Origin: Strongylocentrotus purpuratus
Lineage: Eukaryota; Echinodermata; Echinoidea; Camarodonta; Strongylocentrotidae
Direction of reading: 5' to 3'
Length of the DNA: 64,000 nucleotides
NCBI RefSeq assembly: GCF_000002235.5
Contig: NW_022145547.1
Span: 2,104,001 to 2,168,000 of the forward strand
Shown here: positions 11,745 through 25,000 of the stretch, one piece after another
Numbering within the stretch: the first letter of the stretch is position 1
Layout: the number at the start of each line of letters is the position of its first letter
Translations under genes and position numbers: made by a program
Notes under the pieces: generated by a model
Databases searched by the model: none
What the model was told of the DNA's origin: nothing
Seen by the model: the letters and a program-made list of their open reading frames with translations, nothing else

Positions 11745-11985
11745 GAAATAGATAAATCAAAGGCTTCATGAATATTTAACAGTTCCAGTGCAACATTAAT
11801 CTGTACCAGTATTAAAATGGTTGTCACGGAGCTAATCAAGACCAGAAATTAGTAATTTTACAAAGCGCCGGATTGTGTTGCACAAAGCAATGCTTCCGTC
11901 AATAATTGGTTTGTGCAAAATTGCACGTGTGACAAACGGGTGAATGGCATAAAGGTGAAGAAAGCAAGCAAAGGCTGAACTATCT
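11745..11985 (+). repeat. Dispersed repeat, copy 2
   Basis: Counterpart of 4030-4290, sharing the same ordered blocks with substitutions and small indels. It lies downstream of the receptor's stop codon. Confidence 0.5.
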
Positions 11986-12722
11986 ATCATGCATTTTTCC
12001 ATGCGTTACTTGGGCAAAAGGGTGACCGACGTGTTTTAAAGAAATCATACTGAATTTTTCGACAATGGTGCTGGCGGGTAATAGACCTTAACACTGAATA
12101 ATATATATTCTTACACAAGCTTACAACAAAATATTTGTCCTGCCTTCGGCACAAGATTTTGAATAAATCTATATAATCTACACGTTTAACCAATCTGTAC
12201 AAAACATATTTATAACCTGACGATAAGAAATGTTACACAGCTTGAAGTGAAAAACAGATAAAAAAGATTATTGTACACAAATATTGAATCAGTGAAAAGT
12301 GGCATTTTTGCATCGTAAATGACATTCACTTTGACGAAATTAGACGTAAATTTACCCTTTCATCCCTTAATTTACAAACTAGAAGTGATATTGTAGTTAC
12401 TCGCCTCATGATCACCTACCATCCCAGTATAGCTTCCTGAGTGAGCTGCCAAAGGGATTACCTAACCAAGTACCAGGATTTAAAAACCACATAAGATATT
12501 TACTGTTTCTATAACATTTTGAAAGTAGCTGTTTAAGTTTCGTTATAATTCTTGCAACAATTGAAATAGTGTACTACCGTAGTATGAGCACATAGTAAGG
12601 AAGTATGAGCACCTTGATAAATATTACCAACTCTGTGTATTGCATAACATGTTCATTATTGTTGATCCAGCATGTATCAATGCTGGCACCATACACAAGC
12701 CTCTGCCTCGCTAGGGCTGTCT
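11986..12722. other. 3' flank of the receptor gene
   Basis: Holds the receptor 3' UTR on the minus strand. No clear AATAAA can be assigned and there is no other gene. I found no tyrosine-kinase motif (GxGxxG, HRDLAARN, DFG) between here and the TXNDC12 stop. Confidence 0.5.
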
Positions 12723-13014
12723 CTATATTTCTTCGTAAGTGTCTCTCGGATCTGATGTTATGGGTTCTAGATAGGTATCGTCGGTGTTGGGTTTCTTTAG
12801 ATCTTGATACGTATGGGGGTCGGTAAGATTCTGGTAGTTTGGGGTATCTGTATTAAGATCTTGGTAGACATGGGTATCAGCATTCGGGTCTTCGTAGGTA
12901 TTGCGGTCTTGCTTTGAGTCATCAAATACAGGGTTCTTATACTTTGATGAGGTCTCACGTGCATTGTTTGGTGGGGACGCGGCTGGTTCAGTCTCTAAAC
13001 GTCTTTGCTTGATC
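12723..13014 (-). CDS. Receptor exon 16: cytoplasmic tail with seven tyrosine motifs, stop
   Basis: Acceptor cttccag at 13015-13021. Residues 901-997 start [11 protein letters not shown], a basic juxtamembrane stretch. Motifs follow: YKNP, YEDP, YQDL, YQNL, YQDL, YLEP and C-terminal YEEI, then TAG at 12723-12725. Tyrosines after the first are spaced 9 to 12 residues apart in a degenerate repeat of N-T/A-D-T-x-x-Y. YQDL-x6-YQNL fits the ITAM spacing, YKNP and YQNL fit the Grb2 SH2 preference (pYxN), and YEEI is the classic Src-family SH2 ligand. No kinase residues. Confidence 0.9.
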
Positions 13015-16000
13015 CTGGAAGTGAAATTCAATAATAAAAACGCATTAAGTTCCTCCTTCTTTGTAATACCATTGAGATTCAGGTACACACGCACACGCGC
13101 ACGCGCACGCACACTCACACACACACACGCGCGCACAGACATACGCGCGCGCACACACACACACACCCACACGCACACAAAGTTTAGATAGAAGTGAGGT
13201 GGGAATGGTCCCTGATGAGCATAACAGCTCACTGCGTATGATTGCGGATGTCCCTTATAACATTTGAAACAAAATCATTATAAACCATTCATTGTATGAA
13301 TATACTGTATTTTAAGGGCCTTTAGAATAGGATAATCCTGCAATCGCTTTATCAATTATCGTTTTGGCTCCCTTTAGATAAATAAATTCATATCTATATT
13401 TGTAAAAATGTTACCATATAGTGGCATGGACTTCACTTTTAATTGTTCTACTGTAGTTGAGTTAACTTACCTTCTATACATCACCAAAGTAATTAGTAGT
13501 ATTGCGATGAGAACGATGGGTACTATCACACCCCCTATCACAGCACTTAGCGGTTTCCTGGAACCATTATCATCACCTTTAGCACAAACAAAAATCACAT
13601 ACATGTAATTATGCTGTAATGAGCTATACATTTTGTTGGTCCGTTTTACAAAGTTTTTGTTGATTTTATTTATTCATTTATTTATTCATGTCTATTTTAG
13701 CGAGCAGTATAGACCATTCAGTTAAAAAAATACTTTACAATGACGCCCTGCTGCAACATACAAATACACAACCCCCCCCCCCCCCCCCCCAAAAAAAAAA
13801 AAAAACAAAAACAAACAAAAAAAAAAAAAAAAAAAAAAAAAGAAGTCTAACTTTTATAGCCAAAAGCACTGACCTCTGTTTATCCGGGTGTATATGCATG
13901 CCATTAATTTCAAACCATTTAACAATAAGATCATAATCATCTTGTAAATTAATCTTAACTTGAGTAAAATTAACATCATTATTAAATATAAATGTATCAT
14001 CTGCATAAACATATCTTTTTGAGTGTGAATGCAGATTCAAATTACACGCATCATTAAATAAATAAGCAAACAATGAGAGGGGCGAGGAATGATTTATGCG
14101 GTACCCAAGTTTGAACATGTAAATATTCGATATTGCAGCCTTTAACGACAACACAATAATTTATTGCATTTTACCCCGGTCCCCAACATAACAAAATCCT
14201 CTGTACGGCCATGCATTATGGCTCAAAGCATGGGCACACAAAAGATTTTTTCTGTTGGGGACCGGGGGGGAATTCAATGAATTATTGATAATTTATTGCA
14301 CTTTTTTGTGGGAACTGCCCCCTACCCTTCCCCGCACTGCGTACATTCATGGTACAGTGGCAAAGCAATGGCCTCGTAACAGTGAGGCCCCCATGATCAA
14401 AACCGTGTCGACTATATAAGTGCCCTTTTGTGGGCATTAATCCTCATTACTGTCATTTTTTTTACTTAAGGGCATTTTCTAGATCTATTAGGAAAAAGTC
14501 ATTGTCAAAATAATTCCATTAAATGGGGTAAAAAAAAAATATTCCAACTTTATGAGCAACAGTGTAGATTATATTTACTTCCATAAATGACAACTTTTCT
14601 TGTCGTTTCATAAAGTTTCACAAAAACTTGTAAACAAAGAAATGTTTTAGAAAAATGTATACATTCCATTTCTCCTTATACTAAACTATACCAAATTAAT
14701 GCAGACTATTTAACTTTCTCAGCCAATCAAACAGAAATAAGGCGTAATATTAGGATGAATATGTAAACAACGCTGATAAGCTACAAACTTATAAACATAT
14801 TTATGAAGGTCACAAACTGACTTTAGTTTGACATGTAGCTAGTATATATTTGATAATAAAAATAATACATGAGATTTTTAAGGCGCGTTATTCTCTTGAA
14901 ATCAAATGCTGAAGGCACACTTGTATGAAAAAGGAAAAATAAATCGCGCAAAAAGCAAACGTATTTGGAACAAAAGAACAGGAGTAATATAAAAAATACG
15001 AAAATAAAGGAACAATTAATTAAATGCTGAAAGCATTTTACTTCTACATCCTTTAAAATCTCACATTACCTACGATGTTTTCAAGTATAACATTCAGGGT
15101 AGTAAAAGTTTCATTTGTTGCATGCTCTTACCTGAGAGGATGGTCTTTGCATTCACTGATACGGACCAATTACTAAAACCAGCTCCATTGAGAGTTTGGA
15201 CCTGACAAACATGGAAATAAGAATATGGAGTTGTAGTAATATTGACAATACAAACATCGTCCACACACAAAAGAATTGTTTAAAGCTAGTAAGGGGAGCC
15301 TTCCAAAGTTGCGACTGTGCCCGGACGCGTCGGGGCGCGATGAATAGAACAGTCGCGTCCCAAGAGACGCATTGAGGCGCAAAGGGGCGCGAAGGGGCGC
15401 AATAGTCACCCTCACCTGATTCTTGCATATGAAAAGAAACCGTCTATTGTTAGTATAAACCCGCTCTATTCTTCTTGCGCCCTTTTGCGCCCCACCAGGC
15501 AATGGAAGATTATCTCTCCCGTCATTGTTCTCGCTCGTGATGCGCGGTACAGCTTAAACTTGATATACAGAAAGTATTTGTCGGCCAAAGCCTGACTTCC
15601 CCTCCTCCGGTTTTCGTTCTGATAAACTTTCCATTGTTTGTACAAAAATGATGTATTCTTCTCGCGTCGCGATCTATTCTTCTCGCGCCGTTTTGCGTCG
15701 TAACGGGCGGGGTATTACCTTTCCAATCATTGTGGCGAAGCTTTGCGATGTACATTACTACAGCACAGCATGAACTTCTCTGGTGGGATCGTCTTTTTTT
15801 TATTTTGGGGGGGGGGGGCAATCAACACACTCGTTCATCTTGATCAGAATACTTTATGATTTATTTTTGTTGGGTTTAATACGCCTCCTTTTAATTTTTG
15901 TGACGACTGTATGAAATGTGAAATAAAGATGACTATGTACGATTAATGGTTGTTTAATTGCGAGCTTAATTGTCCCCAACAACAAAAAATAAAAGACGAA

Positions 16001-19000
16001 TGATGTGAATGACCACATGTATGCGGTTATAGTCGGCAAATTGATTACTGTTTGGGTCGCTTGTGTATGTTTGTAATTTGAATGATTATCAACATATTTG
16101 TATAATTCCCACATCGCGATATGATTCTAGCGTCGTATAATGGACAAAGGAATTATCTTTCTCTCCCGTCAATACGCGTTGCACATCGCCACAGCCTGAG
16201 CTTGGAAGAATTTATATTTTGTCAGTCAAATCCTTTTTTTTTCTCCTCCCATGACTTGGTTCTAATAAATTAAAGGTTTGCTTATTAGGGATAAGAAGGA
16301 TAACATCAAACAAACGATTTACTCAAGATGACGCTCTTTTCATTTCACCTCGCTGTTTGATAAAGTAGAGTTTTACGGAGCGAATACAAAAGAAAAGTTC
16401 GCTCTAAGGCCAAATAAAAAAATGATTTATTAGTGTCCTGTTTTTTCGAAAACTAGGAAGGAGGAGGCCCTCTCTTTTCTTTTTTTTTTTCTTTCAAAAT
16501 GGCCGCTCAAAATGGCCGCTCGGTACATTTTCCCTGACAGTCGGGCTATTTTTCAAGATGGCCGCCGAAATCTTTTAACTTTTAAAAAAAATCAGTAATA
16601 GATCCATTTTAGTATTGTTTTTCATGTGTTTTTTTTTCAATTTTTTTAATTTTTTTTTAAATTAAATAAAAAAAAAAAATTAAAACAAATTTCCCCAAAA
16701 ATAAAAAAAATAGGAGGCGGCCCCCAAAAAGGAAGCAGGCGGGGACGCTAAACATGTATATTTTGTTAAGTGGCCTCAGGGAAAAAAAAACATAAAATGC
16801 CATGGCAGGATTTCACGCCCGAGATTTGCCTTCGAAAATTGCCCGTCCAAAAGGCGTTTTAAATCATAATAATTCCATAGCTCTTTTTAAAAGTGCAATA
16901 AATAGAAAAAAGAGTCCGGGAACTATATCGAGATTATAAAACACGTGTGTCATGAAGATGTAAACAAAAAAGCGTAGCCTGGTGGTGATAAAGTTGAGCA
17001 GCAATTGGAAATGCAATACAAAACATTAATCAGTTCATGATGATAATTAATCATTCGACACAAATGCAAACATTGATTTCTGCTCTAACATTCGAATCAT
17101 TTATTCGTAGATTTGTATAATTAAGTGGCGAAAGTGAAATTTTGAAATCTTAATGCACAGATACAAAAAACATACCAAATATGTTTTGATTCTTATTCTA
17201 AAAAAAAAAAAACGGCAAATTTTAAAAGATCTTTTTAAAAGGAGGGAGGCGCTATAGCCCAGTGGTAGAGCAGAGCAGCTCGTAACCGGGAGCTCCCTGG
17301 TTAGAAACCAAATCGATATGCTATTGTAAGGCATATCTCAACATTACATTACGTTCGGAGAGGATCTTAAACCCGCCGGTCCCCTGTTTGCCTAATTCAG
17401 AGCATACACATGCTTCATATAGCAGTCAGGAAAAAAAAGCGAACGGTACAGGAAGCTACCTTTTATGGATAGGCCTAAATTGAAGGTTTGGCTTAACTAG
17501 GGAGAAGAAGGATAACATCAAACAATAGATCTACTCATGATGACGCTCTTTTCATTTCACCTCGCTGTAAGATAAAGTAGAGTTCTATGGAGCGAATACA
17601 AAAGAAAAGTTCGCTCTAAAGGTAAAAACATAGAATGCCGTGGCAGGATTTCACGCGGCCGAGCAAGACTATTGTTTGATCGCTATAATTGTCCGACTTG
17701 CTATAGATTCTTGTTTAGCTACACAGTAAGGTTGCTCGCTAGTTATAAGGACCGCTATTCATTGGACAACTATTCATGAAGACCGCTATTCGTAATTTGA
17801 GAACATGGTCATTATGTATAAGGGTCATGAATTCGTAATACGACATCCCCCTCCCCAAAACTAAATAAATAAATAGAAAACATGAATAGATTAATAAACT
17901 TAACTAATGGTAATTGGGAATAGCCGCCTATGAGCGCAACAACTATTAGCTGCTCAAAGAGCTGTCTTTTGTCATTGCGTTGCAAAAATAAAGTGCTTTT
18001 AAAAGTTACATGTACTATAATATCCGTATGTTATATAACACCCAATGTGAACATGACGTGTTCAGGCCTTATAACTATATACAGTGCACGTTAAAACAAA
18101 AGACTTTACTAGCGCTAGCTAACAAATATGCAACGTCAAAACGTTCACGAACATTGAAGATAACAAATTGTTAAAGGTGAAATTCAAAGAAAATCACAAA
18201 TATGTCAACTAATGTATCACTAGAAACTGGTAAGCTAACAGATGGCCATCGTACAAGTTTGAGGTCAGCTACATATCGGGTGATTTATAAAAATAAAAAT
18301 ACAACCACCTCCATAGCAGCTGGGATATACGAGAGATTCGCCAGAAAAATAACGATGTTTTAATGACGTCACAACAGGGACCAATACTGCCCAAGCAGAC
18401 GACATCCCATAGGGAATGAACATAATTGCAAAGCTATTATTTGTCAAATTATAATGAGTTTAGTGTATATAAATGTACTGGCACGTCAAACGGATCAAAA
18501 GGGGACATGACCCGATTCTGATAACTAAAATCTTTTGCTTGTAAATACACAGGATAGGGGTTAATTAACAATCAAAGAAACCAGACTTTCAAATTGAAAA
18601 GCCCCCGGATTGATATTAAGGGCGGCATTTGTTCCCTCTTAAAACGCCGAACATACCGCGGTGTCTGCAGCTGAATATACAATGGCGTCTTATTTTGTTT
18701 ACAAGCGACAGATTCCTTTATTTTTGTATCGCTGCATTTGTCATCAAAATAAAACCATGCGCGGGGTTTAGAGTGAGGCAATAGATTACACATTTAGCCT
18801 GACGGTAGTGAAGTAAGAGAAAGAACTCAAGAGAAGATGAAAACACAGGCACTGAAAATGTGTGAGATGTCATGGGACATCGTCTGCTTGTGCAAAAACA
18901 TGTCCCTGCTGTGATCTCACACATCTCAGCAGCCTTCGGAGAGCTATTCAGGTGCTATGCCGGGGCTGTATTTAAGCGTTTTGTAATTTATAATAATCAT

Positions 19001-22000
19001 TACTTCGAATGTTTCCAAGCATTGAATTTTGATAACCTTGTCGAATCAAAGTTTCAACTTTGCAATAAAGAAAATAAAGCTAGATTTAAAATCAATGAAT
19101 ATCTACTTTAAGACAAATGACACCACCAATAAAGTTTCTTCGCGAAGAAATATTCGATCGAATTTCATGTTTGGAACAGATAGGCGATTTCGAATTGTTC
19201 CATCTACCGAAACGTTTTGATGATGCAGGCTCCCGACAATACGACTATCATTTTTGTAATATCTTTAATTTGCAGATGTTTGTTTGTTTTGTATGACATA
19301 TTTATAAACGCCCTATAATCTTATTTCAAGCAGAATCTTTCAATCTCTTTGATTATAAGTATCATTTTTTAAATCACGGGTATTTAAATACAATAGCTGA
19401 TTTTGCGAAGATTTAGAGAACCTCCGTTTCTATTCTTTAAATCGATCTTGCATGAGAAAGAACAGAGTGATGATATAGATATATGACCTATTTTGATCGG
19501 ATGACAGAACAAAATAAATGTAATATGAACCAAATAATGTGTCAAAACATACAGAAGGAATACAATTATACATATCGTTTTTGTTTTGTTCGTGAAGAAA
19601 TTAATGTAATACAAGTATTGAACACATTAATGAACAGAAATGAACAATCATAACAACGTCAACGCCTACACAACTTCGATGTTTGGGAGGAATATAACAA
19701 TCAGAACAACAATCTAAATCAATGTCTTGTACGTAAAATAATAATAAAACATATCAGTAGCCAACGTGAAAATTTTAGAGTCAAATCTTTCAAGACGAGA
19801 GCGGACACACACGCGAGGATTACATGAATAACTAATGCGTAGGAATGGGCGCGAAAGCTTTTCAAATTCACAAATTCACAATTCACAAAAAGCGCTTCGC
19901 CTTTAAGCGCACCCCCCCCCCCCCCACCCCCGAATGAGTGTTATGTAGGGTACGCATATGCATTTTCCCTCCTTTTGAAAACAGTCCCCTAAGTCCGGTG
20001 TGTAAAGTCAATACGGGCCGGATTTGTGTGTACTAGACGAGCCGGACTTTTGGTGCGTGAAAAGTACCCCTTTACCAGACAGTAACAATGAGTCTCCAAA
20101 CAATAGCCAGATTTGATATTCATATTGTGAGCATGTGCTTAGTTATATCGGGATTCCCTTGTTATATTGAAGACGTGGGCTAATATCTGTTTGCCCAGTA
20201 TTTCTCGCTGATTGTTTGACCAACATTAAATTGCTATTGTCCAGCTGACTTTTCTAAAGGCTTTTCTACCCTCGGCGCTAAAGGGATTGCGGAAAATTTC
20301 AACACTATTTGTGTTTCTTGATGACCCAGTAGAAGAAGAATAAGGGCTCCCTGCCCCCCCCCCCCCCCCCCGAAAAAAAATGTCCCAAAACAACGCAATC
20401 ATTATTAATTCCGTTTACTACTTGATACCAACACGTGCATGATGGATCCCCCGGATGGATCCTTATTTAGACGGTGAGACAGTTCTGTTACGAGAAGCAA
20501 TTCAACGAATTGCCATGGCTTGTATTTGTTCTAGAACGCACTACGCTCTTTCGATAACACGTGGCCCCTATTCAGCACAATATATATGTATTTTAGTTAT
20601 TCTTAACAATGACCTAGATCTAAAACTGGCCGCGGATGTAACCCCCCCCCCCCCCCTTCGTCGCAAAGAAATATTCGATAAAATTCTTTGATACGGGCAC
20701 AGTGTATTTAAATTTGTTCGTAACATTAGTGTTTTGCAAAGAAAGAACATTCTGAAAATGAGCGTCTTCCTTCTAACGAAACATATTGATGATGTTCCCG
20801 ACAATACGGATATCATTTGCATTAAAAAAACATCGTAATACAGATAAAACGCTTTTTAAATCCAATTCATGGAGAAACTACGACATTCTGGATTAAGTAT
20901 CATTTTCAACATCACGGATTTAAAAATACGTTCTCTAATTTTAAGAAGATTCAAAGGATCTATGAAATAACAGACTGATGATATAATTATATGATTTATA
21001 ATGATCATACGACAGAACTGTTTACAAGATGCAACAAAAATTGTTTTAAAAAAAACAAGAAAATCGAAACATGCGATAACATCGCTATAAGGAAATATAA
21101 AATTACAATTAAAGTGTCAAAACATGCACGAGGAAAACAATGTCAGAGAGAGTGGGGTAAGTATAAAATAAATTTGTTTTTTTCGTGAACAAATCAATTT
21201 GTATTAAAATTGATACAGTATATTGAACACAATCATGAACAGAAAAGGAGGAGATGAAAACAATGAACAATCATGCCAACGTTAACGCCTACAGAACTCC
21301 GATTTTGAGAGGAAAATAAACAATCAGAACAAACATTGTAACCAATGTCATGTATGTAAAATAATATTAAAACAAATCAGTAGCCAAAGTAATGCTTTTC
21401 AGAGTCAAATCTCGCAAGACGAGAGCGACAAACAAGCGGGCACTACATGAATAACTAATGCGCCGGACCGGGCGCGAAAGGGCGCGAAAGCTATTCAAAG
21501 TTTAAGCTCCCATTCACAAATGTCAAGTGCTTCACCGGGGCGCGCCCCGGCGGGGTAATTTCGTAACAATGAGACTCCAAACAATAGCCAGATTTTAATG
21601 AGCTGGCAACCAACTGAAGTCCTCTCCTATCCGACGCAAAAAGGCGCTAATGGGCGCATAAAGGCGCCTCCTTTGTTCTCATATCCTGCTCTGCGCCCCG
21701 ACGCGTCGCGGCACAGTCGCAACTTTGGAAGGCTCCCCTAAGTCATGGCTGCACTTAATCATGAGATATTCTAGTCCGCGAGAAAATACAATCTACAATC
21801 ATCATAAGCGTTCTCATACGAAAGTTAATTTTTAGATGCCTTTAAAGCATTCAAATGTAATTCATTTTAATGCAGTATCATGCATGTAATCGGTGATTGC
21901 TTGCTACATAAATGGCACAATTAAAAAAAGAGAATCACTTTGTAATTTCATCCCAAAGTATATAGTTTCTCTAAAAGCGCTTATGATAACAGCTCAAACT

Positions 22001-25000
22001 AAAATGTTCTTAAAGGTAAAGACCAGTATTGGAAACGCCCCAATTTCAAAAAATGAAATGGAAGCTCTTATTACCAATCATGTGAAAGAATATGTTTTGA
22101 ATATTACATGACGATACAAATTTTGACGGGAAAACGCCTACTAATTGATATATTTGGTAAATTAGTATATCTCTTGCCTGTTGAGAGATACAAATGCACG
22201 TGTCGCGCACGTGTGTGTAGTCCCATATACATCTTTCTGTGTACAGTGCTTCTAACTTTATGAAGACTTGGCCAAATTTCTTATAATTTTGATGATTCCA
22301 GAACCTTGCAGAACATCTATGCTAGATGATCAACCTTTTCTGATCGATTTCACAACGTTTCTTTCACTATGCAATTGCATGACCACAACTGGTCTTTAGC
22401 TTAAATAGGGAAAGCTTGTACTAAAATATGAAGAGAATGAATATTCCCTTAAACGTTGGGTCCTAAGGATTGATGTCGAGACATCTATACCTGAACTGTA
22501 TAATTGATTTCACTGGCCAGGTCCATCACAGTATGTTCCACATCAAATGCACCAGTCATTACTTCCTCCATCTTATAATTGCCATCACCAGCTAGATCAG
22601 TTCGCTTGTAGCGGATGATATATTTCTGGATGTTACCATTGATGTTAGATGGTAGAGGGGTAGACCAGGATAGAGTGAAGGAACTTGTAGTACTCTGCAG
22701 TATAGTCACATTGATAGGAGCAGGCGCGACTGATTAGAAGAAAATGGTTTATAACAATGTCATGCTGAAATATGGTAGACTTATGTATTGATATTCCGGA
22801 ATATCAATTACTTTTGTTACTCTCGTTTTAATAGATAAGTACAATGTCTAATTCCAGAAGAAAAAAAAATATTTCAATTGCAATTAAAGCGACTGTGTAT
22901 AAAATTACATTGGGGTTTGAATCACAATGAAAATGTAATGACATAAAGGAAATAGTAATCTAATGCATCAAAGAGTCATGTATATGATTTATATTGTGCA
23001 GGCAAAGTAATTTAGTATACAAACACTGCTAAAGATATATTTACAGATTTCATTACTCCCGATATCCTCTGATATCTCACGTGCTGGCCCGTACTCCACT
23101 AACATTTAACCCGACGCTGGAATTAAACATACTCAGAAATTGAGTTTAACAAAGAAGTTATACCGAGGTCTGATTCTAACAAACTGTAGTCCTCGAGTTA
23201 AGTTTAATGAATTAGCAGTATACGAACCATACAGTTTGCAATTTAGCAGAATGAATGATTCTCTCTCTATCAAGATCAATTAAATTTGTAGATGAAACTG
23301 GTAGTAACGAACCAAAAGGAGTATTAACCGAAAAAAAAAACCATGTTGGACGAAGGTTGTAACAAAAATATCTACAAGAATATTAACTGTTTCACTTAAA
23401 AAGCAAAGCAATAACTCCCTTACCCTCACGAAAAAATACATCCTAAGATTAACACCAACCTTCTTCAAGTGTTTTGCTCATAGTCTCACTGCTTTTGTCA
23501 CCCTCCTCGTCTTTATTTAATGCAGTCAATTGAATGGTATAGTCCAGATAGGTGTCTAACCCTCTTATCGTGTAGGAGCTAGTGTCACGAAAAACTAGGA
23601 TAGAGTTTGAAGAAGTTGAACCAGGGGGAGCGTAGTAGATAATATAATGGGTCACTCCACTCCTGCATTCTGCTGATTCCGACGGGAGGTGCTGAAACAT
23701 TAAAAAGCAAATTCATGTTACATGCAGCACAACCACATACAAGAATTTACTTTCACACTAATAAACAAAACTATGAGTCGTTATCTTTTTTTTTTTAATC
23801 TACAGTTTTCGCATTAAAGGGAGCTGCTATATGGTCCTGCTAAACAAGATTCTCTTGATTACAAAACATTTTTTTATATTTGCTTCCTTCTGTAAAATAA
23901 AATAAAAACTCAATTTCATAAGCCCAACAGCTCTTACTTGCAACTAGCAAACAAAACAAATTGGTGCTATTTAGATGTTTTATATTTTTTTTTACACAAG
24001 ATCTATTTAATTTAGTCAACTGTTGAGGTACGTAAAGAAACATTCACAAATAGTTAGTGGCGGCGAGGAGTTCTTATTTGACATATCTTGACGAAAAAAT
24101 AGGTACAATTAAATCTTAATAAGGTTGTAAGTGTCTTTGCCAGCTTCATATCACATATAACGATGCGGTTCTACCTGAATGTAATAAAAGTATGACTAGT
24201 AACAGTTATAAATTTTGTGCTCTGGACGAGTCTTTTCATCCAACTACATTTCACGAAGCGACCAAACCGCTATTCTTAAAACAGTTCATACCTCCCATGT
24301 CACCTCTAGCTCTTTAGGGTTGATGGCTGAAACTTGTAGTCCAGTTGGAGAAGCACTGGGTTCTGAAGGTTTAAAGTATACACAAGATACTAAATGGCTT
24401 GGACCTATAGTAGATGAATACATCACATGGTCATGCAAGTCATAGTAAAATCATGCACTGCTTCTACAGGTACACTTCATGTAGTTTTAGATTAAAAGTC
24501 GAACATGAAACTACCGTTGCGCCAAACACAATGAAGGGTATAATAAACAAATTTTATAGGGAAACGTATGTTTTGCCTTTGTAGAAGAAATTTTTGGTGT
24601 CACAATTTAGAAAGATAAAAAGAATTAAAGATAGAATGTATGGAACCTTTAAAATACAAACATTTCTTTGTACAGACTTTACTAAAAAAAAAACTAAATA
24701 AATCAAACATTTCAATGGAAAGTGCATTCAATCAATGAAAAGTGCATTAATATCCCTAATGTACATCAAAATGTACAAATCAATTACTAAAACGCAAAAA
24801 CAATGTACCTGTAACCAAATGTATAACTCCAATACACTCAATTATTTTCTTCTGAGCATAACTTACTTCTACAGAGAGTTATTGTGTCGCTCCTAGGAGA
24901 CTCGGGTCCTGTTCCACCTGTTCCTTCCCTCACTGCTGCTACACAAAACCTGTAATCTGTGTCGGGTGTCAGGTTACTAACGATGGCTGATGTTGTTAGT

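Larger units (their letters stand above)
15293..21738. mobile_element. 6.4-kb TIR element with TAA target duplications (Harbinger-like ends)
   Basis: Inverted ends of 46 bp with two mismatches start GGGGAGCCTTCCAAAGTTGC and continue through GACGCGTCGGGGCGC. Both ends are flanked by TAA (15290-15292 and 21739-21741). A 3-bp TWA duplication is characteristic of PIF/Harbinger elements. The inside has no transposase that I can recognise. It holds two pairs of internal direct repeats (16262-16430 with 17470-17650; 19130-19890 with 20655-21490), a tRNA-derived SINE at 17240-17410 and GC-rich GCGC repeats near each end. Best read as a large non-autonomous or decayed element in the FN3-3 intron. Confidence 0.7.

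Noticed and set aside
3493-12722. Kinase exons of the Tie-like gene downstream of the tail exon
   Set aside because: I looked for the glycine loop, HRDLAARN and DFG/APE motifs on the minus strand and found none. The tail exon also ends in a stop.
12901-13191. 96-codon plus-strand frame
   Set aside because: Antisense shadow of the receptor tail exon running into the CA/CG tract.
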